Source of the DNA: Aradus depressus
Lineage: Eukaryota > Arthropoda > Insecta > Hemiptera > Aradidae
NCBI GenBank assembly: GCA_963662175.1
Contig: OY759215.1
Location: 10,157,079 to 10,221,078, forward strand
DNA length: 64,000 nt
Direction of reading: 5' to 3'
Both the position numbers and the translations under genes were made by a program. Below are positions 26,653 through 38,600 of this stretch, in pieces. Below the pieces are notes generated by a model. The model was given only the letters and a program-made list of their open reading frames with translations, was not told where the DNA came from and made no database searches. The number at the start of each line of letters is the position of its first letter. The stretch's first letter is position 1.

Positions 26653-29600
26653 CCTTCTCAAAATTAACGCACAGCCCAGTATTTTTTCATTTTCTTCAGT
26701 TTTCATTTTGAACTTATAATTACTATTTTTATTGAAGATTCATTAAAATTGAGTGGACAGTTAACAATTTCAACACAGTATATGGTGCAATAAAATGTAT
26801 TGAATAATAAAGAACAGAAAATCAAATGTTTCATTAGATAAGACAATTATAAGAAAATTTGAAAAAAAGAGAAGCAGTTAAGGCCTTTTGATTTTTTCAT
26901 TATTTGGTGTTTCCTCTTCTGGCAGATATGACAGCTTGGATCCTTCTTTCCACCCCTCTGGTCTTCCTGTGGGATATTATCCCATTCCTCCTTTGGAATG
27001 GAGAAATACAGGGTTGTGCGTTAATTCTGAGCAGGAGTGGTATATTCAAGAGAATTAATTAATATGTGTATATTTTTTTTTGTTTTTCTTCTCAGGAACC
27101 TACCTCTGGTCTAGATTCTCATTCAGCTTATTCCCTCATGTGCTGTCTGAAAAGATACGCTGAAAAAGAAGGTAACGAATATAGAAACAATTATATATTT
27201 ATAAATAAATATGTTATTATTTTCAGTAAATATATATTTTTTAAATTCTTTATTTTACTTATTGTTACAGCCCCCAAATAATATAAAACGTATAGGAAAA
27301 AACAGAAGTTATTAAAAATTACGAATGTTGAAAGAATTTATTATTACATCCCAACATTTACCCTTTAGTTTATTTTTTGGTCTTACGTAATAGTTCGGGG
27401 GAAGTTATTTAATGGGTCGAATATTTGTCGAAGATTTCGCCAGAATTTTATGTTTCCGACTCAAAACTTTCAAAATGTTAGATTAAATTTAAATATTCTA
27501 ACTCATTAAAACTTTTTTTTTTTTTTTTACAAGTTTTACTATGTATTTAGGACAATATATTTTGGTATCAAAAAACAAAATTGACTTCTGAAAAAAAAAA
27601 AAGTATGATATTTTGGTCATTTTTAGGGGGAGAGTTTCGGTTGTTTGTCCGGTCAGTGTCACCCCCATAACTTTCAAATTGTTTGACATCGGTTTTTAAG
27701 AAAAACACGGAAAAGTGCCTAAAAATGTAAGTTCCCCTTTCTCTCTTTCTGAAACTACCTAACCAAAATGTTCGAAAATTCATTGTATATTTCTGATCAT
27801 CTAAAAATTACAGGACTACTAGTAGTTAGTCCTATTATGTAGCTCAGCCGGCTGCCGCTAGATGCCACCAGGGGTTATAAATTCGAACTACCTACGAACA
27901 ATAATGAGCTGATTAGTTTCTTTGTTCCATCAAAAATACCTACAACAGGAAAATGTTTAAAGTATCATATCTCGCGAGACCCGAATCGAACTTGATCGAT
28001 TAAAAAAAAAAGTCAGTTCCTGTTGTTGGATCATCACCAAAAACGATATTGTTCTGTTCGATTCCTAATACATTTATGCTAAATTTGGTGAAAATCTGAG
28101 TGGATTGGGCAGAGTTAGTTATTGTGACTCATGTTTGGGCTTTAACTGTGAGGTCATATCGCCTTCCACCAAAGCGCTCTTTCGTCGTTCTGGTGGACAA
28201 TAGCCGGACGCTACTGTGGGAGTGCTAAATTTTGCCTACCTAGGTTTGTTCACTGAAGGTATTCATTGATATATTTATTCACTGATATCGCACAGGCTCG
28301 GGACCATCGCCAGACCATCTTCAAGAGCGGGGCAGATATCGTGTTAGATACAAACTACAATTTCGTTGTGTTGAAGCATATAACTCTCTTTGTTCCGCTA
28401 GTTGTTTATATTTGATTGTGATTTTATAAATATTTATTTTCTTATGTCCAGGTAAAACGGTGGTGGTTACAGTGCACCAACCCTCGTCACAGATATTCCA
28501 CATGTTCGACAAACTGCTTCTTTTGTGCAACGGACAGACTGCTTATTTTGGTGATACATCTACCGTTGTTGACTTTTTTAATAACATCGGTTTAACCGTC
28601 ATGCCTCACTATAACCCTGCCGATTTTATACGTAAGTATTACTATTTACATATCCATTAAACTCTTCTATAGTCTATATACTATATTAGAAATAAAAATT
28701 CATAATTCTCAAATAAGAACTTTGAAAAATAGCAAAAGACGGTAATGTAAGCTCTAAAAGATCTGATTAAAATATTTCAGGAAAATTAAAGTACCATCAT
28801 TTTACATACATATTAGGCTTCTTCTGAACAGACCTAACTAGGACCAGAAGTATGGCCGGATGACAGAGGACAATTAAAACTGAGAAAGGTCTTAACTGGC
28901 TTGTAACAGTTCGCAGTAGAAAAGGGCAAATGAGAGAAAAATTGAGAAATTGTAAAAGGAGAATTTCCTTTGTTAACGACCGTTGTTAACGTCTTTTGTC
29001 TTTATCCTGGTAATTGTACTGAGAAGAGGTTGTGGGCTAGAAATGATCCTTGGCGAAGGAAGGAATATCGTACGTTCACTGTCGTTACTTATAAACGGAA
29101 TATTATTAGAAAAATTAATTTTATCAATTTATTCACATATGAAATGTTTAAGTTAGTTACCAAATACTCTAACACTAACTACCAAATACTCTAACACATA
29201 AAAATATTTATCGAGTTACATTTCGTGGTAAGTAATAAGTTGATTATTGCGTGATGGAATGACAAATATAAAAATCACATTTTCTGAAGTTACTTATAAT
29301 TATTATTATTGCGGTGCCCTAATTATATTTTTTTGAAAATCTGCAGAATAAAAATTTCATCTTTGATAGAGGTGATGTTAAAGAGTTAGTTATTGTGACT
29401 CATGCCCGGGCTTTAACTATGAGGTCATATGACCTACTACCAGAGTGTTTTTTCATCGCTCTAGTGGACATGAGGTCAACTCTACTGCGGGAATTCCAAA
29501 TATTGTCTACTCAGGTTTATTTACCTAGGGTAGGAAGGAGTACCTGGCGTAGCATCACTAGGATCACCGCTTAACGTCTGATCCGAGGGACGACGTGCTG

Positions 29601-32600
29601 AAAGTTTTTTTTGGGCCCTGACCTCATAATGTAAAGCGAAGACTCGACTAAGAGAGGATCTACTTAATATAGAGTTGTATATATGTGGGTTTCTATTCAC
29701 ATCCTGTTATCTTGACTTACGGCGGAGCTGTGACTTTTATGTCAGATCTAGACACGACTTTCTTTGTGACGCCTCATTCTTTTCGAAGAAAGCATTTTAG
29801 AAAGCTGTGCATTGTTTTAAGTCCTACAACGAACATCTTCCAAATCTGTACAATTTTTTAAAATGAATTTGAGATTAATCATAAAACTATTTATGCAGTC
29901 ACCCACAATATTAACGCAGAATTGGGTGAGGACACTATTTATTTATGGACGGTTTACCTTGTTTCGAAGAATTAATGAAGTTGAATACCAGAGTGTCTGA
30001 TGGACACAAACTGTAATAAGGCAAATGCGAGAGGCTGGTGAGAACCTTGGGTTAAGCTGCGAGACAGTTTAAGTAGGCACCTCTATGTAAAGTGGAGATG
30101 CTGGAGACACAGATCTTGCTACAGCTTGGTAGAAGTGTAAAATGCGCTGATTCAATTTTGACTATTAGACTATTTTCTTTGGTATTGTATAATCTTTCGT
30201 TGTTTTTGAGTTATGAAAACAGGTCAAGTGAGTCTGTGCGCATTGAGGGTACCATAACCTCATAATTTTTCCGCGCTATGTAATTGTTTGAAAACAACGA
30301 AACTAATTTTTGGAAAACTTATAGATTGTCCTTTATATTTCGAATTCGTTTCACAATTTTCTCAGGAGTATTTTCGGGAAAAAATTTAGTGGACATTCAT
30401 ACAAACGCATTTATTGGATTTTTTTTTTAATTTAAAAGGGTAATAACAAACAAGTATATATATTTTTGCAGTCCTCATAATATATATTACCTTTTCAGCA
30501 ATACCCCACTCAAAAGATGTACCTATACATTATTTTTTTTTTTTTCAGAAGTATTGAGTCTATGTTTGTCCTATTTCAATTATTATCTTTCTAAGTTAAA
30601 CAAGGTATTTTATTCCTAGTTAAAACACACAATAATATTATTTACCTTTTATTTCCTTGAGAAAGTGTATTTTTCAGTGATTCCACATTTCAGTGACAGT
30701 AATTTTTTTATTTATTAATTATATGTTAACATAAAAAATATTGAAAAAATATTTATATCATTTTATTGAATTTATAACAGGAAATGTTAATGGCCACAAT
30801 TGTGTACGTTGAGCGGATTTTTATACTTTATGTTATTGATATAGTTATTTATTTATTATGACCCCTAAATTTTTATTCACCTAGGATACATATCTTTAAC
30901 AAGCATCGTACCGGCTCTGGACCATCGCTTAACGTCCCATCGAAAGGACGGCATGCTTATGTTTTTTTTTTACTTCCCAGATAAAATACAGTGAAGGGCC
31001 TCGGCCGGGTTTCGAACCCATGATCTTGAGCCCAGTAAGCAATCACGCATGCCACTGAGCTACAGGTTGCCCTCTATTGATATTGTATTTATAATATACA
31101 TTATATTATATAATAATATTGCTATTATATTTATTGTGGTGTTATAGTTGAACAGGTGAAGGGGAGTGAGGAGATGAAGGAGAAGATAATTTCAGCCTCG
31201 AGAGAGGCCCGCCTGAGGCCCGACTACCCCCACGAACTTCTCTCGGACTACTTCAACAACACACTCTGTGATAAATACCTCAACAACTACCATGAAACAC
31301 AAATACACTCTAACGGTAGGTAGAGTTCATATTTTTAAATGTAATAACACTTCCCAGACAAGACTGAAACAATAAGATCTTAACAGACGATTTGGTCAGT
31401 TTTATCGTTTGGTAAAGAGGCAATCCAAATTATCTATAGAGAATCGATCTACAAAACCGTTTTAATACTTATATGGACTTGAGCTATGTGATAAGCCCTC
31501 CAACATCAGACGAATTGAGTCCTTTCACTTCAAAGTCCTAAGTACCACTGTTGATGCTTCTTATTATGTTTCCTTTACTCTCCACAATGATCTCAATGTT
31601 CTATTTGTCACCGACCCCGTTCAATCCCACTTCTCAAAGTTTCATTCCAACTTTTCTTTCACGACAATCCTGTTGCTCGTTCTCTGACATCATGTTTCCA
31701 TCCAAAAAACCGTCCCCGAAGACCGAAGTGATGTTAGCCGAGAGACCTGCTATTATACCCCTCACTGTTACCTTTGTCCATCTTTTCTATCCCCCTATAT
31801 ATATATAGTGTGTACTAAACATTCACTTATCCCTATCTATAAAACTCATTGGCTAATGTATTTTCCCTATGTTTATAGGTCAGGTTGGTACGGGGTGCGC
31901 TTGCGAACAAGAGATGTGGGCCCGCAACGGTAATACGCAGCCCAGCCAGGACCCCGTCTGTGTCACTGTAGCGTTGGGGGAGACGACCGAGTCACATGGG
32001 CATGTTTACACCACAATAGCTGGTAAGTCATTTCTTACAGTACATATCCAAAATAACCCTCCGAGGTTCTTAGGTTTTTTTATCTGGGAGGTGAAAAAAC
32101 CTTGAATTCTTTGGGTGGGGCGTTAAGCGATGGGCCCGAGCCTGTGTGATAGCAGATAGTCGTTAGATAACTAAACCTGGGTAGGTTTTAGGCGCGTGGT
32201 GGATGATAATGACCTCGTAGTTGAAGCCAGGACGTAAGTCACAATAACTAACATATCGAACATTGAATGTCTTTCAGTTTTTCCGGACATCACGCGAAAA
32301 CGGCTGAAAGTTGAATCACGAAATTTGAAAGGTATTGGGCCATGTTGCGACCTTTTTCAATCAATTAGCCTAAATTTGTAAAATGTGCTTGTACAGTGTC
32401 TTTGAGGACGGATATGCAGCGGGGTTTTCAGTTTTTCAGGATATCTCTGGGGTAATTCAAAACTAAAGAACCATCGGGGCGCCGGCCTACCTACTGTGCT
32501 CAAAATCGTGCGTACGAAACCTTGGATTTTTTTATGTGGCAACTTTGAGCATGTCGTCCTTCGCATGGGTCACTAAGCGATGGTCCCAAGTCTGTAGGAT

Positions 32601-35600
32601 GCCCGGTACTCGTTAAAGACCCTTACCTAAATTAAACCTGCGTAGATAAAATTTTGGAATCCTACTATAGGCTCGGGCTCTTTTCCATCAGAGCGGCGAT
32701 AAGCCCTCTGGTAGTAGGTGGTATGACAATTGAAGCTTGGCACAAAAACAAACAGCAATAAACTACCAATGAGAAGTGACCCGAGATATTCAATTAGTTT
32801 GCCATGTTAGTAGTACTTATTCTAGTGAACAGATGTTTGAGTGGCAATGTGCAATAAGTTCTGTTGAAAATAGCTTTGCTGCTAGCTTGATAGCTTTATT
32901 GAACTGGACTACTAATGTAAAATCTATGACTAACATCTTATGTTTTTAAATATTGTGCATTTTTCTTTATAAATTAGACTTAGTTCAACAACGAGGAGAA
33001 ACCTTGTTTCAAAATAACTCAGGATCCTAGAAAGTTCAGTGAGTTCGTTCGAGAGTCTGTGGGAAGCCGTAGGATTAGTAAAAAATCGCCAAAAGCTCCC
33101 TCCTTATGAACTTTTAAATGTTAAGTTTTTTTTATTTTTTAAATGAACTAAGTATTGATTGTATACTCTCGAATGAACACTATGAACTATCTTGGATCCT
33201 GAGTTATCTTTAAATAAGTTTTCTCCTCGTTGTTGTAGTGAATTTTTATCTTTCTATAGAACTAAATCGAATTTATAAAGAGAAATATTTCCTGCGTGGT
33301 ACAGAAACATATTACAGTGGAGTCCCCATAATCTGAACTAATGATTGCAAAGGGCTGATCGAATTATCGAAAATTCGGATAAGCCGGAAATTTAAAAAAG
33401 TATAGCTACATCAGTGGTATTTCAATTTTCTCATAAAACTGAAAGGCTATAATTTCCCGAAACTTTTCTTTCACCTGGGCCTTGTTGACTCGACTGTATT
33501 TAATATATTTGTGTTGTGGCATATACTGAAGTGGTATCAGATGGTCATGTTGTAGTGAAAGAAGAAGAGGGTAGAAACTTGTGGCTGGACAACCAGAGCC
33601 ACGCCTCCTCCTCCGTCAGCAGCTCCGATGATGATGTCAGTTGGCAGTGGCCAACCACCTTCTGGACACAGTTCAAGGTAGCCACCATTTTGTAATATAT
33701 GTACACTGCAAGAAGACATGGCATCAATCACCTTAGGAAGAGAGAGATCAGACTTGCAGTCAGAATCATGAATGGAATTCCCACTAGTCTCATCCGTCTA
33801 TTATTGATATGTATAGATATTATTCCTAATCATTTTCTTCTGGCTAAATGTGGCTAACCCTAGTCTTAAATGTCAAAAAATATATATAAAAATTATACGA
33901 GAAAAAAAAAAGAACCTTGTAAACCAAGTATACTCTGTTATTAAGTGAAAATTCTGTTTTTTTTAAAGAGATTTGAGAAATAAAACAATGAAGTGACCAG
34001 ATGTGATACGTTTCGGGTGAAAAACTACTTTATTTATTGTCGGCCAGCATTTCGAATCCCAAAATCGAAATATTACTCATTCTATAATTTTTTTTAGGTT
34101 TCCAATGATGTTCACATTATTTCTTTATTTTGAGAGAAAAGTATATATTTTCATAAAAGTATTTATTTTCCCACTATATGTTCATATTCTCCTCAATATC
34201 CGGAAACTACTGCGATTTTTCAACTTTTGACTATCGTTTCTTCAATTTAGAAATATGAGACATATTCATGCGAAATTTCATCTAAATCGCCTCAATATGA
34301 GTATAAACAACAGTTTAAACGATATAACCATAAAAATGAAAACGCTAGAAAACTGAATTATACAATACCATAGAAGTTTCACTTCAAACATTTTTTGATC
34401 GTGATTTTTTCTCGAACAACACTGCTTAGAGAAAATGAGTGAATTGAAGAATGATTGGTATTTTTTGAACCGACGTCTCTCTACCGGCCGCCTATCAGGC
34501 TCTGACACCCCACAAGACCGAAATTTCACCAAACTACAGAAAGATTAAGTTAGACCAGTTCCCGATAAAACAGAGATTTATACAAAAAAACAACAGTCAT
34601 TTTCTCATAAAAATTTATAGTTTATGACGAATGTTTTGTGACTGGTTAGTGTATACACACTTGACTGACCCCCGTTTTTCTTTGCTGTGGATAGGTGCTG
34701 AGCCAGAGGAACTTCCAGGAGGCTAGGCCCAGGATGCTGTCCACCCTCAACTGGGTCCAGACGATAGCCCTCGGTATCATGGCTGGCCTCCTCTGGTTCC
34801 AGATGCAGCGCACTGAGGAGTCTCTCCATGATATACAGGGCTGGATGTTCTTCTCTACCACCTATTGGATGCTGTTTGCACACTTTGGTGCACTCTCTTC
34901 CTGTAAGTTCAGTTCTTTAGTACATAATATGATAACATTATAATCAAAATTTGTTTCAGTACCTATTTACCCTTTTTTTCCGGTGAACCTCTGAATTTAT
35001 TAATCTTTACATACGTAAAAGGCAAGTAGCCTACACACTCACTGGTCTAATTCTGAGTGCTCGAGTTAAGTGCCATCAGAGAGTCAACTGATATAACAAG
35101 AACCCAATAACAAGGTTTCGTATGTGAGCTTACTGAGTTATTAGCTCATTATCGTATCATTTTAATTAAATATTCATATATAAATAAAGTCGAAACATAT
35201 TTTATCAATTATACTGATTGAATGTTTATGAATTAGTTCTTGGTGAAAGACACATAAAGATTATAAATAAAATTGTACTCAAGTTGAAGCTGTAAAACTT
35301 AATGCTATATAATATCTTTGAGTTTTATTTTTACTATGATTTAATCTTCCTGTTATGGGCTCCACCTACATAATATGATCTACATACCTTTACAGACGTC
35401 AGTCCCTCCGTAGGACCTACGCAATACTAAAAAATGTAATCTCCCCATGCGAAATATCTTGCAATCCTAAGATCTATCTGGAATAACTTTTATATTATAT
35501 ATATATATATTTTTTGTATATTTTTTTTCGGTCGAGGACCGCCTACAGAACTCTATTAACTACTGTTAAACTGTCGTCTCTCCGTCTGCCCCCCCCCCCC

Positions 35601-38600
35601 CCCCCCCCCCACCTTAGGAAACGGAGCTATATTACTGAAACCTTGCAAGAAGTTGAAGGGAGATATGTTGACCTAGTGAAATTAGGCAATCAATCGAAAT
35701 CAATTGGGAAAAAATAGTTAGATAGAAAAGAAATAAGAATAAAAAAAATGATAGTATTTTCAAGTTGTAGGATGAGATATAAGACTCACACCTTTCCGGG
35801 CGCCGATAGCTTAGAGGTAGCGTGCTAACCTACTGAGTCCAAGATCGCGGGTTCGTAACTCGGCCGAGGCCCTTCGGTTTTTTATCTGGGAGATGAAATA
35901 ACCTTGAGCCGTCATTCGGATGGGACATTAAGCGATGTCAGGTATTCGTTAAAGATCCCTGGGCAGGCAAAATGTAGTACTCCCACAATAGAGTCGGGCT
36001 CATGTCCATCAGAGCAAGGAAATAGCGCTCTCGTAGTAGACGATATGACCTCGTAGGTAGCCCGAGCATGAGTCACAATAGTTAAATAACTTTCCCAAGT
36101 ATTGATTGGCATCACAGCTGATTTAAAATATTTTTAGACTTGCCCTGTGATTTACCTACCGATTCCGGTTCAAAATTTATATTTATTCTCTGCTACATCC
36201 TATACTCTACACAAAATATTACTAAAGACAAGTTCCTGGACGGAGCCACAACTTTTCTTCACTCTGTATCAAAGTTTTGGCTGTGTCGTCTCCAAATATT
36301 TAATTCAAAGAGAGGAAATACAGTTCTGTCCCGGATAAGTCAGTCTTTTTCTCCTCATCACAACCCATTGTGAATGTACTTATCTTTTGATGGGTAATTT
36401 ATAGCTGACAATACGTTTTAGCAGACAGAGAACGGTCTGGAAAGGGATAGTTGCAAGATTTGCACTCAAGTGTAAAATAATCTGAGTTACTCTTAAATAA
36501 ATATTTTTATATATTTATATTTAATGTTTAAGGGAGGGGCGGTGCGCAAACTAGAGAGTTAAGATCTGCGCAGTTACTTCCCACTGATGATTCTGTACAA
36601 TTCTATTTACTGTTTGTTGTTGCAGTTCCTCCTGAGCGAGAGGTGATCAACAAGGAGCGTCAGTCCGGGGCCTATCGACTCTCTGCCTATTACCTGGCCA
36701 AGATGATCGGAGAGCTGCCACTTACTATCACCCTCCCTGCTGTCTACCATATCATCTCCTATCCCATGTTGGGCCTCCATAGTACCACCGTCTTCCTCAC
36801 TCTCCTCGGCTTCCTTCTACTCAACACTATTGTAGCACAGGTAAGTCCATCCGTTTCTTAGGTAAAATTACTTCCTTTATAGTTGACGTTCTTTAGTGGA
36901 TATCCTATATCACTGAAAGCTACAGATATAAAACGAGGTTGCATCAAGGGGCCTAATGACCCAATCAATTAGGTTTGTAATCATATTCACTCACTTCATT
37001 CTGCCAGGATGCTACTTATTCATCCGTAAAAGAAGAAAGAGGGGACGGGTTAAGCAGATTTTGAGACCTGCAACTCCATGCGAACGTCAATGCTAAGTGA
37101 TCTGTATTTAAGAGAAGTTGAAAGTAAAACAATTTATGTATGTCAATATAGGCCCTGAAGAAGACACACTCAGTGCCGAAAGCTTAGCAGAAATTCCTCA
37201 TCTCTCATCCTTCTTTCTAATGACCAAATGTTCTTATTGCGTCCGGAATCAGTAAACTTTCTAAATATTTAAGTTTACTGCTCGGCCCTTCATATTTGAT
37301 CCAATGGTTTCACTAACATCGCTAAATAACTAATCTTATTGACTTCTTTGGCGAACCGCAGTACTCTCCCATATTCCGATCTTAAGCAGCTAAGTTCCTC
37401 CGACAGATTGTAAATCCTCCCTTCTGTTTTACCAACAAAGTCCTACACATTCCTTATACCAAAGACATAATCCAACTCCGCATCCAGATAACCCTCCATG
37501 CCGCCTAAGTAGACGCTGGCCTCGTGATCGATCTACCCTTTATCGAATTTTGTACAAAAAGATTGTAGAATATACAAATTTATAAAAAAAATTACTACCG
37601 ACGACGGGATTTGAGGCTTTGAAGGCAAGATCCAGTCCACTTAGCCAATGTGTTTAGTTACCATTAAAGAGGATTATCTCATATTTTAGGGGATGTGTGG
37701 AATAACGATATAACTCTAAAATCAACGTTTTGAGAAAAATGAGAAAAACTTGAGAACCAAAGTAAAAATTAATTTATAGCAATGCTGCTTTGCGAGATTT
37801 TCGATAATATGATTCTTTAATAGTACGAAAAATAAAAAATTGTATATATACATTTGATAAAAAAATTGATATTTTATTTTTTTGATTTATACCGTTATTC
37901 CAAAGATCGAGTGTATATATACTATTTTATAAACTTTATTGAACAAAATAGTAGTTACATTAATAACCAATGTAAAATATATTAGATTGTAACATTTTGA
38001 AATGCTTATAACTCTATTTGTTATTTATTTTTGCTAATTTTAACTTTTTTTTTTCATTTTTTTAACTTTCATTTTTTTATTTTTCTGTGTTTTAACGCCT
38101 GCGTCTTTGAATATATTTTCATGCCATTTCGATGCTTCGCCACTACTAAATTGTATTAAAGATTTCAAATCTTGTAATTGTCAGAAGTCAAACCCGCAGG
38201 AGCAATTTCAGTAAGATTCTTTTTTTAAAGCAAGAAATGAACATTTCCATACGTGGTAAGTGTATGTGATGGTACTGTTTCTATTTATTATATGTATATA
38301 TTTACGGATAAAAGGTATAACTCAACTTATACCGATCTTGCACACATGCCCTCAATTGTTGTTGATACTATTGTTGCACCTTGCAGAGTGTTGGTTTCTT
38401 CGTTGGTGCATGCTGCATGGACATGCAAGTGTCCATCACCATCTCGGCCCTGTACACTCTGGCCACTCAGCTGTTTGGAGGCTATCTGGCTACCAACATC
38501 CCCCCCTGGCTCAAGTGGATGCGCTACATGAGTATGGTTCACTACGCCTACCAGAACATGCAGATCGTCGAGTTCAGCGAAGGATCACAAATACGGTATG

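Larger units (their letters stand above)
28632..31147 (+). other. ABCG intron 6: SINEs, otherwise AT-rich
   Basis: Apart from the two SINEs annotated separately I see no recognisable element. A short tandem duplication (CCAAATACTCTAACACTAA) is at about 29160. ORFs here have no motif. Confidence 0.45.

Noticed and set aside
31551..31808. 85-codon ORF as an extra ABCG exon
   Set aside because: Off-frame reading of a Jockey C-terminal relic in the intron.
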